From the NCBI GenBank assembly GCA_000830175.1, contig JQIS01000001.1, forward strand, positions 35,482 through 99,481: DNA of 64,000 nt, written 5' to 3'. This document shows, in pieces, positions 43,720 through 52,517 of this stretch. A program made the translations under genes and the position numbers. The stretch's first letter is position 1. Every line of letters starts with the position of its first letter. The DNA comes from Sulfurovum sp. FS08-3. Lineage in GTDB: Bacteria > Campylobacterota > Campylobacteria > Campylobacterales > Sulfurovaceae. The notes beneath the pieces were generated by a model, which was given only the letters and a program-made list of their open reading frames with translations, was not told the origin of the DNA and did no database searches.

Positions 43720-45396
43720 TTAGAGTATCGCTTTAAGGTGTTGGGCTACTCTAAAGCTATTGGCGTAGATGCTAAAGGTGTAGGGGAGTGAACCGCCTGT
43801 GGGCATAAAGCTTCCATCGGTGATGTAGAGATTATCCACCTCGTGACTTTTGCACTCTTTATTCAATACGGAGCTTTTGGGGTCATTGCCGAAGCGACAA
43901 CCACCCGCTTGAAGATTGGAGGGGGGATTGGGAGTGATAGCCCCCTCGATTTGGGTTACTCCCAACGCTTTAAAAAATTTCATCGCTTCAAGGGCGAGGC
44001 GATTGCCTATCTTTTCGTTGTGGGGGTGCGAAGCGATGGCTACTTTGGCGACGGGCATGCCGTAGCAATCGTGACGCTTGGTATCAAGAGTGACGTAGCA
44101 TCCATCATGAGGCAACCAATCGTTAAAAATTTCGAGTGTGAGCCTTTTTTCGTCGTTAAATCTGCGGTAGAGTCTATCGTAGAGAGCTTCTCCCCAAAGG
44201 AGTTTGTTGTCGTGCCAAATGCTCTTGTAGGCTTTGCGAATGGGGTTGGCGTGTTCGAGGTGAAGCTCCATAATCCCTCCCTTTTGATTGTCGATAGCGT
44301 AAAAATCCTTGATAACCCGATTGACAAAAAGCCCCTCTACCATCAATTGCTTTAGATCGCACTGCTTTTGGGTGAGCGTCCCCTCCAATGTACCTCCACC
44401 GCTAAAGAGCAGATTTTTACCTACTTGTCCGCTGTTGTTGGCTAGACCGTTGGGGAAGTTGGAGGAAGTGGAGTTGAGCAGTAGTCTTGCACTCTCGATA
44501 GCTTGTGCAGCGACTACAAAAACTTTGGCTTTGAGAGTGCGTTTGAGATTTAAATCTTTATCAATATAGCTCACATAGGCGACTTTGCCCTTTTGTTCGT
44601 GGAGTTTGAGGACATGGGCGTTTGGAATGATGGTAAGATTACCCGTTTGCAGTGCGGGGTTTAGGAGGGCTTCAAGTGCGCTTCCTTTTGCACCGCTGCT
44701 GCAACCGTAACTGCCGCAATAGTTGGAGTAGTAGCACTTGTTTCGCATAGGCGTATCGTGCGTGAGAATGGCTCTAGGAGTCACAAGCGTTTGTATGCCT
44801 ATTGTGTGGGCTACGCTATCAATGAGATGGGCGATGGGATGCTCTTGGGTGGGAGGATAGGGGAAATGGGGGTGTTGGCGAGGAGGTTCAAAAGGGGCGT
44901 TTTGATAGACTCCGCTTACTCCTACGATACGCTCTACTGTGTCGTAATAGGGAGCCAAATCGCTGTAATCTATCGCCCAATCGACGATATTAGCCCCCTC
45001 AATCGCTCCAAATTTGGAATAGAGTCGAAAATCATCGGGATGGAGACGATGAAAAAAACCGCTCATAAAGTTGCTCGATCCCCCTACGATATTGCCGTTC
45101 CAAAAGTTCCAATGGGTATGCGTCGTAGGGTACTCTTGCCCCTCTTGCAAAATGGTATGAAACTCTTTGGAGCGACTGGGGGTAATGATGCTACGTTTGG
45201 TATAGGCTATCTCATCTTTGGAAAAATCGCTTCGCTTATAATACTCTCCTTTTTCAAGTACGACGACCTTTTTCCCCGCACGGCTTAGCTCATAAGCGAT
45301 AGGTCCCCCACCCGCACCGCTTCCGATAATGCACACATCAACCACAGGCTTTGCCAAAAGGAGTCTTTGCCATGGGTTTGGGGGGAGTGTGACCAA
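43720..45396 (-). CDS. GMC-family oxidoreductase
   Basis: About 558 residues: a flavoprotein of the glucose-methanol-choline family. The FAD site VDVCIIGSGAGGGPIAYELSRAGKKVVVLEKG is near the N-terminus. Other GMC features are NGNIVGGSSNFMSGFFHRL, VFVVAAQAIESARLLLNS, and the C-terminal LYITDGSFMPTGGSLPYTFSIYANSFR. The start is uncertain: a TTG at 45396 has GGAG just upstream, while ATGs at 45432 and farther up overlap the neighbouring subunit gene heavily. The upstream gene encodes a gluconate 2-dehydrogenase subunit-3-like protein, so the pair forms a membrane-associated sugar or alcohol dehydrogenase; substrate unknown. Confidence 0.88.
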   Translation of the reverse strand: MVTLPPNPWQRLLLAKPVVDVCIIGSGAGGGPIAYELSRAGKKVVVLEKGEYYKRSDFSKDEIAYTKRSIITPSRSKEFHTILQEGQEYPTTHTHWNFWNGNIVGGSSNFMSGFFHRLHPDDFRLYSKFGAIEGANIVDWAIDYSDLAPYYDTVERIVGVSGVYQNAPFEPPRQHPHFPYPPTQEHPIAHLIDSVAHTIGIQTLVTPRAILTHDTPMRNKCYYSNYCGSYGCSSGAKGSALEALLNPALQTGNLTIIPNAHVLKLHEQKGKVAYVSYIDKDLNLKRTLKAKVFVVAAQAIESARLLLNSTSSNFPNGLANNSGQVGKNLLFSGGGTLEGTLTQKQCDLKQLMVEGLFVNRVIKDFYAIDNQKGGIMELHLEHANPIRKAYKSIWHDNKLLWGEALYDRLYRRFNDEKRLTLEIFNDWLPHDGCYVTLDTKRHDCYGMPVAKVAIASHPHNEKIGNRLALEAMKFFKALGVTQIEGAITPNPPSNLQAGGCRFGNDPKSSVLNKECKSHEVDNLYITDGSFMPTGGSLPYTFSIYANSFRVAQHLKAIL

Positions 45397-45814
45397 AATT
45401 TCTCCACCCTTGCATTTTGGTATTTCCTCCATAAATGGGATCACCCAACATCGCTTCAAGCCCATAATAAAGGAGTCGGCTAAGCCACTCTTGACCCTCT
45501 AAAGTCTCTTCAAATCTCCGCAAAACCATCTCTTTTTGAGGTGGAGCATAGATCAAAAAAAGTGGATACTCGTCTGCGAGTCGCTTAGCCCCCTCAAACA
45601 CAAAATGCACATCCTCACTAGAGAAACTCGGATGCCTCATGACAAATTGCAAATAGCCCCAAAATCCCAAAGCCTTAGCCCCCGCAAAGCGTGAAGTAGT
45701 AGGGAAAAGATGCTCCAAAGTAGCCACCAAAACCCTATGATTGGGCAAACCACTCCCAAAAGATTTGACCCCCAATAGCACAAGCGTTGCGAGTAAAAAA
45801 ACTCTTCGTTTCAT
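45338..45814 (-). CDS. Gluconate 2-dehydrogenase subunit 3-like protein
   Basis: A 158-residue exported protein starting at the ATG at 45814 (MKRRVFLLATLVLLGVKSFG, AAGGAG 9 nt upstream). The body (VLVATLEHLFPTTSRFAGAKALGFWGYLQFVMRHPSFSSED, WLSRLLYYGLEAMLGDPIYGGNTKMQGWRNFGHT) is typical of the small subunit that accompanies GMC dehydrogenases, including the LGDPIYGGN ending. It overlaps the GMC gene and is translated with it. Confidence 0.85.
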   Translation of the reverse strand: MKRRVFLLATLVLLGVKSFGSGLPNHRVLVATLEHLFPTTSRFAGAKALGFWGYLQFVMRHPSFSSEDVHFVFEGAKRLADEYPLFLIYAPPQKEMVLRRFEETLEGQEWLSRLLYYGLEAMLGDPIYGGNTKMQGWRNFGHTPPKPMAKTPFGKACG

Positions 45815-45930
45815 CGATACAAACTCCTTTTTGAACATTTGATTATACAAAAAAATCCTTTGAGTAGAGTTTTGTAGCTATTAATCTCAAATAAGCTACA
45901 ATACCACAATGAAGCATACAAAGGATGAAA

Positions 45931-46854
45931 ATGAGACCGCAACGATTGATGAAATGGATAGCTATTGTTATTTTAACCACCCTCATGTGGGGAGAAGCCA
46001 AAGTGGTAAACCCTAATCTCACGGACGAAGAAAAAAGCGTACTCTTTGACAAGGCGACCCAAAAACCTTTTGTGGGTAAGTACTACAACTTTTTTCAAAA
46101 AGGGATCTATCATTGCAAAAATTGCGATGCGTTGCTCTTTAGAAGTGAAGATAAGTTTCATTCTACTTGCGGATGGCCTAGCTTTGATGATGCGTTTAAG
46201 GGGGCTATTGTGAGACAAAAAGATGCCGATGGGTATCGTACCGAGATAATTTGCGCCAATTGCAAGGCACATTTGGGGCATGTTTTTAAAGGTGAAAGGC
46301 TCACACCCAAAGATACTCGCCACTGTGTAAACTCTATCGCAATGGTTTTCAAGCCCGATACCCATAGCACCAAAGAAGCCAAAGCCTATTTTGGTGGTGG
46401 GTGCTTTTGGGGTGTGGAGTACTATTTGGAAAATCTCAAAGGGGTAAAGGAGGTCGTTTCAGGCTTCATGGGTGGCAAGAGAGAAAATCCTAGCTACAAA
46501 GAGGTAAGCTACGACAATCAAGGTGAGATTGAGGTGGTAGAAGTGCGTTACGATCCCGATACTATTGCCTTTGGAGAGATTGCTAAGGTATTTTTTGAGA
46601 TTCACGACCCCACTCAAAAAGAGCGACAAGGACCCGATATTGGCTACCAATACACCTCAGTCATCTTCTACAACAACGAAGAGGAGAAAGAGATAGCCCA
46701 AAAACTCATTGATATTTTAAAAAATCGAGGATACGAAGTAACTACCAAACTCCTCCCACTCCAACCCTTCACCAAAGCCGATTCAAACCATCAAGACTAC
46801 TACAAAAAACACAACACACAACCCTATTGCCATGGCTATGTGAAGCGTTTTTAG
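45931..46854 (+). CDS. msrAB: Exported methionine sulfoxide reductase MsrB-MsrA fusion
   Basis: About 307 residues with an N-terminal signal or anchor (LMKWIAIVILTTLMWGEA), so it repairs oxidised methionines in envelope proteins. MsrB comes first (~25-150): zinc cysteines in CKNCDALLF and CANCKAHLGHVF, CGWPSFDDAF, catalytic Cys in RHCVNSIAMVF. MsrA follows (~158-307): catalytic GGGCFWGVEYYLE, GPDIGYQYTSVIF, HQDYYKKHN. Start chosen at the ATG with AAAGGATGAAA upstream (45931); 45925 is possible. It is divergent from the GMC operon. Confidence 0.94.
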   Translation: MRPQRLMKWIAIVILTTLMWGEAKVVNPNLTDEEKSVLFDKATQKPFVGKYYNFFQKGIYHCKNCDALLFRSEDKFHSTCGWPSFDDAFKGAIVRQKDADGYRTEIICANCKAHLGHVFKGERLTPKDTRHCVNSIAMVFKPDTHSTKEAKAYFGGGCFWGVEYYLENLKGVKEVVSGFMGGKRENPSYKEVSYDNQGEIEVVEVRYDPDTIAFGEIAKVFFEIHDPTQKERQGPDIGYQYTSVIFYNNEEEKEIAQKLIDILKNRGYEVTTKLLPLQPFTKADSNHQDYYKKHNTQPYCHGYVKRF

Positions 46855-46984
46855 CAAAAGTATCTCCATTGGGGGGCTTTTGTTCTTGCGTTGGATATTT
46901 TGGTTTTTTGTCATTGCCTACTCCTTGTTCAATACGCATTAACCAATAAATTGCTATACTTTGTCCAAAAAATTAGGACATTAA

Positions 46985-48370
46985 ATGGCAAAAAAGATAG
47001 CTTCAGCACGCATTTCTCAAAGCTCATCAGCACTTTTACAAGAGCTTAATCAATCACTTCCTTTTGACAAGCTACTCTATATAGAAGATATTGAAGGCTC
47101 TATTGTTCACTCTCAAATGCTTTGCAATCAAGGTATTATTAGTCAAAGTGAAAAAGAGGATATTCATAAAGCTTTAAAGCAAGTCAAAGAGGAGATAGAA
47201 GAGGGTTCGTTTAGCCTTGATGGTGAGGATGAGGATATTCATATGGCAATCGAACGACGAGTAACTGAAATTGTAGGCGATAGCGGTAAGCGAATGCACA
47301 CCGCACGCAGTCGAAATGACCAAGTAGCATTGGATTTTAGATGGTTTGTTCAAAAACAAACACTCAATGTCGCTCAACTGGTAAAACAAAATATTCAAAC
47401 ACTTTTAACGATAGCTTCACAACATACCGATACCATTTTGCCAGGCATGACACATCTTCAACACGCTCAGCCTATCAATTTTGGCTACCATTTAATGGCT
47501 TATGCTAGTATGTTTAAAAGAGACTATGAGAGATTTATCGATAGCTATAAACGCAATAACTACTCTCCTATTGGATGTGCTGCACTTGCAGGTACGCCAC
47601 ACCCAATTGATAGAGAATTTACCGCCAAAGAGTTAGGATTTTATGCACCTACTCTCAATTGTCTTGATACTGTAAGCGATAGAGATTTTGCCTTGGATAT
47701 GCTCTATAACATCTCTGTATTGATGATGCATATTAGCCGTTTGAGCGAAGAGCTTATTTTATGGTCCACAAGTGAATTTAATTTTATAACCCTAAGCGAC
47801 GCTCATGCTACAGGAAGCTCTATTATGCCACAAAAGAAAAATCCAGATATTCCAGAACTTTTACGTGGTAAGAGCGGACGAGCTTATGGTAATTTGATGG
47901 GACTTTTAACCGTTATGAAATCGTTGCCACTAGCCTACAATAAAGATACACAAGAGGACAAAGAGGGAGTTTTTGATAGCATTACTACCGCTACGCTCTC
48001 ATTAAGAGTCCTTGATGAGATGATGATAGCCATGAGAGTCAATGAGTCAAATATGGAAAAAGCCTCGATGGTTGGACATCTGTGTGCTACGGATTTAGCA
48101 GATTATCTAGTCAAAAAAGTGGGTATTGCATTTCGTGATGCTTATCATATTACAGGTGATGCCGTCAATTTTGCTCAATCAAAAGGGCTTGATATATCGC
48201 AGCTTAGCCTTGAAGATTTGCAAAGTATTGATGGTAGAATTGATAGCGATGTGATAGCTATTCTTGACAATAGAGCCTCTATGAATGCACGAAACTCTCA
48301 AGGTGGCACATCCTCGCAACAAACCAAAAGACAAATTGAGATAATGAAAGAGTGGCTAGAGAGTGTGTAA
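46985..48370 (+). CDS. argH: Argininosuccinate lyase
   Basis: A 461-residue enzyme that makes arginine and fumarate from argininosuccinate, the last step of arginine synthesis. Family features: [78 protein letters not shown], and the signature [23 protein letters not shown]. Length normal. Promoter-like TATACT lies about 34 nt upstream. Monocistronic in this window. Confidence 0.97.
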   Translation: MAKKIASARISQSSSALLQELNQSLPFDKLLYIEDIEGSIVHSQMLCNQGIISQSEKEDIHKALKQVKEEIEEGSFSLDGEDEDIHMAIERRVTEIVGDSGKRMHTARSRNDQVALDFRWFVQKQTLNVAQLVKQNIQTLLTIASQHTDTILPGMTHLQHAQPINFGYHLMAYASMFKRDYERFIDSYKRNNYSPIGCAALAGTPHPIDREFTAKELGFYAPTLNCLDTVSDRDFALDMLYNISVLMMHISRLSEELILWSTSEFNFITLSDAHATGSSIMPQKKNPDIPELLRGKSGRAYGNLMGLLTVMKSLPLAYNKDTQEDKEGVFDSITTATLSLRVLDEMMIAMRVNESNMEKASMVGHLCATDLADYLVKKVGIAFRDAYHITGDAVNFAQSKGLDISQLSLEDLQSIDGRIDSDVIAILDNRASMNARNSQGGTSSQQTKRQIEIMKEWLESV

Positions 48371-48490
48371 ATTTTTTCCGCTACAAAGGAGAGAGACTCA
48401 TTGCCTTTGTGCGGTCTATCAAGATGTGAACGCGAGGTTAAAATCTCATTTTCACATGGTGTTGAGTTGTCTTTCTAAAAGCACTCGCAA

Positions 48491-48775
48491 CTATTTAGCT
48501 TGCAATACAGCATCTTTGAGCGTTTTGCCCATTTTAAACTTTGGTGCAATATGAGCAGGTTTTGTATAGGTCTTATTTGTGCCAGGTACTTTACCGCTTT
48601 TGGGAGCTACTTCTACGACTGTGAAAGTACCAAAACCTACAAGTGAAACACTCTCTTTGGCTACAAGAGCCTCTGTAACAGAATCCGTAAATGCTTTAAC
48701 CGCTTTTTGAGCTTCAGCTTTTGAACTGAAATTCCCATTTTTTTGTACTAACTCAACAAATTGTGCTTTTGTCAT
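48491..48775 (-). CDS. HU-family DNA-binding protein
   Basis: A 94-residue nucleoid protein: MTKAQFVELVQKNGNFSSKAEAQKAVKAFTDSV, SLVGFGTFTVVEVAPKSGKVPGTNKTYTKPAHIAPKFKMGKTLKDAV. The arm consensus of HU (GRNPxTG) is altered here to SGKVPGTNKTY, as in Campylobacterota HU-like proteins. Start at the ATG at 48775, preceded by AAAAAGGATAACC. It binds and bends DNA non-specifically. Convergent with argH. Confidence 0.93.
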   Translation of the reverse strand: MTKAQFVELVQKNGNFSSKAEAQKAVKAFTDSVTEALVAKESVSLVGFGTFTVVEVAPKSGKVPGTNKTYTKPAHIAPKFKMGKTLKDAVLQAK

Positions 48776-48950
48776 GGTTATCCTTTTTAGTTTAATAGGG
48801 TGATTATAGCACACTACTGGCTTATAAAATGTTTAAAAATCGCTCCAAAGCCCCTATTTTAGGGCAATTGAGGCTTTTTTTGGCTCTTTTTTTGCTTTTA
48901 ATCTAAACATTATATACAAATATACCCCAATAGAATCGGATTGAATAGTA

Positions 48951-50207
48951 TTAATCTAACTCATTTTCTCTATTTTTTAAGTATCGACCTATCCCTTTGG
49001 CTATCCCTTTGGCTATCATCATTTGGTAGCTTGGCTGCAACATTTTTTGTCTCTCGTGCGGATGTGTAATGTATCCCATTTCAATCAAAACCGAAGGAGT
49101 TTGAGCACCTACAAGTACCCAAAAAGGAGCGGGACGAACACCCCCATCACGTGTAGTAGGATAGAGGCTTCGAGCATACTCTAACATCGAGTTTTGCACA
49201 TCAATAGCGAGTTTGTTGGAGAGTATGATTTTGGGGCCTGTCATAATGTCGTTGAGCAGTACGTTGCGGGTATGGTAATCTTTGGAGCTAAGTACCGCAC
49301 GGTTCTCTTTTTCAGCGATGAGTCTAGCCCTTTGGCTACGTGCTTTGGAGAGGAAATAGGTCTCAATACCTTGGACAATAGAGGCTCGTGATTTATTGCC
49401 CACGGCATTGGCGTGAATAGAGACAAAAAGATCGGCATCACGTTTGTTGGAAAAGCGTGTGCGATTGCCCAATGTGACAAAATAATCATCGCTACGTGTC
49501 ATATAGACTTTGTAGCCTTCTCGTTCCAAAATGCGTTGCAACTTTTTGGCAACACTCAAAACCAAATCTTTTTCTCTATAACCACCACCAACAGCTCCTG
49601 GGTCATTGCCTCCATGCCCAGCGTCGATAACGACACGGTAGTTTTTCGAGGGTCTATAGGCGGTATCGTCACGCTTATTGCCCTCCAAAAGACGTTTGTA
49701 CCACGGTAGCTCTTCAACCTCTATCTCTTCATCTTTGGGCTTTGGTTTGGGTTTGGGTTTTTCGACTACTTTGGTAACAGTTTTGAGAGGATTATTATAG
49801 GGATTTGTCTGCTTGTAACCTATCGTATAAGGCAAGGCGATATGATAGACTTGTGCATTGAGCATGGGTGCATAGTAGCTACACTTAAAAGCCCTATCGG
49901 ATTCGATAACCAAACGTACACTGTTTTTGGTGTATTGTGAGAGTCTAAAGCGGGTATTATAAGATGCTTCAAGTTTATCCAGAAGGTTGTCATTGTGAAT
50001 AACCGTATCTTTGAAGTCAAAAACCCGTCTGTAGGGATTTTCTAGCACAAAGGTAGAGACATTGGATTTATAGACTTTATCTTCAAAGATAAGCCTAAGC
50101 TCACCTTTGTTTACCTTAATACTTTTAAGATGGTTAGCACCCTCTAATCCAAGAGTCCAAACCATTAAAAATAAAAAAGCCTTTAAGAAGCTAGTTCGTT
50201 TCACCAT
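48951..50207 (-). CDS. N-acetylmuramoyl-L-alanine amidase (AmiA/AmiC-type)
   Basis: About 418 residues, exported (signal TSFLKAFLFLMVWTLGLEGA). An N-terminal AMIN-like domain (NHLKSIKVNKGELRLIFED, YRRVFDFKDTVI, RFRLSQYTKNSVRLVIES) targets the wall. A Lys/Pro linker (KVVEKPKPKPKPKDEEIE) follows. The zinc amidase_3 domain is C-terminal: VVIDAGHGGNDPGAVGGGYREKDLVLSVAKKL, DLFVSIHANAV, PSVLIEMGYITHPHE. It splits the peptide from the glycan during cell separation. The ATG at 50207 lies inside the end of the upstream oxidoreductase gene. Confidence 0.93.
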   Translation of the reverse strand: MVKRTSFLKAFLFLMVWTLGLEGANHLKSIKVNKGELRLIFEDKVYKSNVSTFVLENPYRRVFDFKDTVIHNDNLLDKLEASYNTRFRLSQYTKNSVRLVIESDRAFKCSYYAPMLNAQVYHIALPYTIGYKQTNPYNNPLKTVTKVVEKPKPKPKPKDEEIEVEELPWYKRLLEGNKRDDTAYRPSKNYRVVIDAGHGGNDPGAVGGGYREKDLVLSVAKKLQRILEREGYKVYMTRSDDYFVTLGNRTRFSNKRDADLFVSIHANAVGNKSRASIVQGIETYFLSKARSQRARLIAEKENRAVLSSKDYHTRNVLLNDIMTGPKIILSNKLAIDVQNSMLEYARSLYPTTRDGGVRPAPFWVLVGAQTPSVLIEMGYITHPHERQKMLQPSYQMMIAKGIAKGIGRYLKNRENELD

Positions 50208-51270
50208 AGGTGAGTTTTTCCATAAGTTCTTTGACACTCATAAGCCCTTCAAGACGGTATCCGTTGGCTCCTGTGAAAAAGAGTCCTGTTTGGGTATTGC
50301 CCATAAAAGCATCGCTAAGCCTATCGGCAATGCAATAGCCTACTGCTTTGGCCTCTTCGCCTTGATTGCAAGGAGCAACGCAATTGCTAATACACGCTAC
50401 TTTGGGGGCATTACCTTGTTCTATCAAGGTTTGTAGATTGCTTCTTACTCCACGAGCAGGAAGTCCCACGGGGGATTTGAAGAGCTGGATATCCTCCTCT
50501 TTGGCTTCGATGAGCTTTTGTTTAAATATCTCGTGTGCATCGCATTCAAATGTACCAATAAAGCGTGTCCCCATCTGTACACCCGCACATCCCATTGCCA
50601 AAAATCTATCGATATCGCTTTTGTCCCAAATGCCTCCTGCGGCAATTACGGGTATATTGCCCCAATGCGTCGCCTCTTCAATAACAGGAGGGACGATATT
50701 TTCAAGCTGATACTGCTCCTCAAAACACTGCTCATAGGTAAATCCTTGATGTCCACCGCTAAGAGGTCCTTCGACAATCACCGCATCGGGGAGTCTATTG
50801 TAGCGTTGCCATTTGCGACAAATAAGCTTCAATGCCCTTGCACTTGAGACAATAGGAACGAGTGCTACATCGGGGTAATCAACGGTAAATTTGGGCATAT
50901 TGACAGGTACACCTGCCCCTGTAATGATAATGTTTGCTCCACCCTCACAAGCATCTTGAACAATGCGTCCGTAGTCATTGGAAGCATAGAGTACATTACA
51001 CGCCAACGGAGCATCACCGCAAATCTTTCGAGCGTTTTCGATGATGGCTATCAAACCCTCTTTGGAGTAGAAGTTCTCACTTCCGTAGGGTTTATCGGAT
51101 ATTAATTTGTGTGCAAAGGCTTTGTTTTGATAATATCCTGTACCTACGGCACTAATGACCCCTAAGCCTCCCTCTTTGGAGACACTCCCTGCTAATTTAT
51201 CCCAACTGATTCCTACACCCATCCCGCCTTGAATGATGGGTTTTGGGATGATATATTTTCCTATTTTCAT
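50191..51270 (-). CDS. Nitronate monooxygenase / 2-nitropropane dioxygenase-like FMN protein
   Basis: A 359-residue TIM-barrel flavoprotein: KPIIQGGMGVGISWDKLAGSVSKEGGLGVISAVGTG, NIIITGAGVPVNMP, GPLSGGHQGFTYEQ, PVIAAGGIWDKSDIDRFLAMGCAGVQMGTRFIGT, typical of the NMO/FabK-like family. A cysteine-rich part (VACISNCVAPCNQGEEAKAVGYCIADRL) is typical of the subgroup conserved in Campylobacterota. True substrate unknown. It lies between tyrS and the amidase gene in a long minus-strand run. Confidence 0.9.
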   Translation of the reverse strand: MKIGKYIIPKPIIQGGMGVGISWDKLAGSVSKEGGLGVISAVGTGYYQNKAFAHKLISDKPYGSENFYSKEGLIAIIENARKICGDAPLACNVLYASNDYGRIVQDACEGGANIIITGAGVPVNMPKFTVDYPDVALVPIVSSARALKLICRKWQRYNRLPDAVIVEGPLSGGHQGFTYEQCFEEQYQLENIVPPVIEEATHWGNIPVIAAGGIWDKSDIDRFLAMGCAGVQMGTRFIGTFECDAHEIFKQKLIEAKEEDIQLFKSPVGLPARGVRSNLQTLIEQGNAPKVACISNCVAPCNQGEEAKAVGYCIADRLSDAFMGNTQTGLFFTGANGYRLEGLMSVKELMEKLTYGETN

Positions 51271-51290
51271 AGCCTACACCTTAAAAAAAA

Positions 51291-52505
51291 CTATTTTACA
51301 ACTATCTTGACAAAACTTTTCTTACCTTTTTGGAGGATATGCTCCCCTTGTGTAATGATAAAGTGTTCGTCTGTAACTTTCTCTTGATCCAATTTAACTG
51401 CACCTGCTTTTAGGTCTCTTCGTGCTTGGTTCAAAGAGGGGACAAGCTCACAATCAACTAATGCTTTAATAATACCAATATTAGCTTCAAGTTTGTACTC
51501 TTTTAGCTGTGTTGGGATATTTTTGCGAGAAAATACACGCTCAAACTCCTCTTTTGCTTTTTGACCCTCTCCTTGACCGTGAAAACGCTCCACTATTTCA
51601 CTTGCCAATGCCTTTTTGATATCCATGGGGTGAAGCGACCCCTCCTCTGCACCTTTTTTGAGTGTAGCAATAGCATCAAGCGACTCCGATGAGAGCAACT
51701 CATAATAACGCCACATCAAATCATCGCTAACCGAAAGCACTTTGCCAAACATATCGTTAGCCTCATCGGTGACACCAATGTAGTTACCCAATGATTTGGA
51801 CATCTTTTGTACACCATCAAGCCCTTCCAAAATAGGCATCATCAATACCGCTTGTTGTTTGCCTACCTCATAAGCCTTTTGCAATACTCTTCCCATGAGC
51901 AAATTAAACTTTTGATCGCTTCCACCAATCTCAATATCGCTTTGGAGTACGACACTATCATAGCCTTGAAGCAAAGGATAGGTAAATTCATGTATCGCAA
52001 TATCATCTTCGTTTTTATAACGCTTTTTAAAATCATCTCGTTCGAGCATCCTAGCAACGGTTCGCTTTGAGAGAAGTTGCAAAAACTCCATAGGTGTAAG
52101 CTTCTCTAGCCACTCATGGTTGTAAACCACTTGGGTTTTATTAGGGTCCAAAATCTTAAAAGCTTGTTGGGTGTAGCTCTCTATGTTGCGGTGTACTTCC
52201 TCTTTACTAAGTACCTTGCGTGTAGCACTTTTGCCCGTTGGGTCTCCGATGGTAGCGGTAAAACTCCCTATCAAAAATTGCACTTGACCTCCAAATTTTT
52301 GAAAGGTTGCTAATTTTTGAAGCAATACGGTATGCCCCAAATGCAAATCGGGAGCTGTTGGGTCAAATCCAGCTTTCACTGTATAGCTTTTTCCCTCTTC
52401 GTAGTAGGCTTTGAGCAACTTCTCTATTGCTTCTTTGTCAATTATCTCTAGGCTGCCTCGCTCAATCTCCGCTAGAGCGGTTGCTATGTGTGTTTCGATA
52501 CTCAT
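51291..52505 (-). CDS. tyrS: Tyrosyl-tRNA synthetase
   Basis: A 404-residue class I aminoacyl-tRNA synthetase, TyrZ-like subgroup. The HIGH-type motif is [21 protein letters not shown]; the KMSKS motif is [15 protein letters not shown]; the tyrosine pocket has [31 protein letters not shown]-terminal S4-like RNA-binding domain ([29 protein letters not shown]) follows. It is 12 nt downstream of spoT in the conserved pyrH-rpoZ-spoT-tyrS order. Confidence 0.97.
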   Translation of the reverse strand: MSIETHIATALAEIERGSLEIIDKEAIEKLLKAYYEEGKSYTVKAGFDPTAPDLHLGHTVLLQKLATFQKFGGQVQFLIGSFTATIGDPTGKSATRKVLSKEEVHRNIESYTQQAFKILDPNKTQVVYNHEWLEKLTPMEFLQLLSKRTVARMLERDDFKKRYKNEDDIAIHEFTYPLLQGYDSVVLQSDIEIGGSDQKFNLLMGRVLQKAYEVGKQQAVLMMPILEGLDGVQKMSKSLGNYIGVTDEANDMFGKVLSVSDDLMWRYYELLSSESLDAIATLKKGAEEGSLHPMDIKKALASEIVERFHGQGEGQKAKEEFERVFSRKNIPTQLKEYKLEANIGIIKALVDCELVPSLNQARRDLKAGAVKLDQEKVTDEHFIITQGEHILQKGKKSFVKIVVK

Positions 52506-52517
52506 CTTTTACTCCAA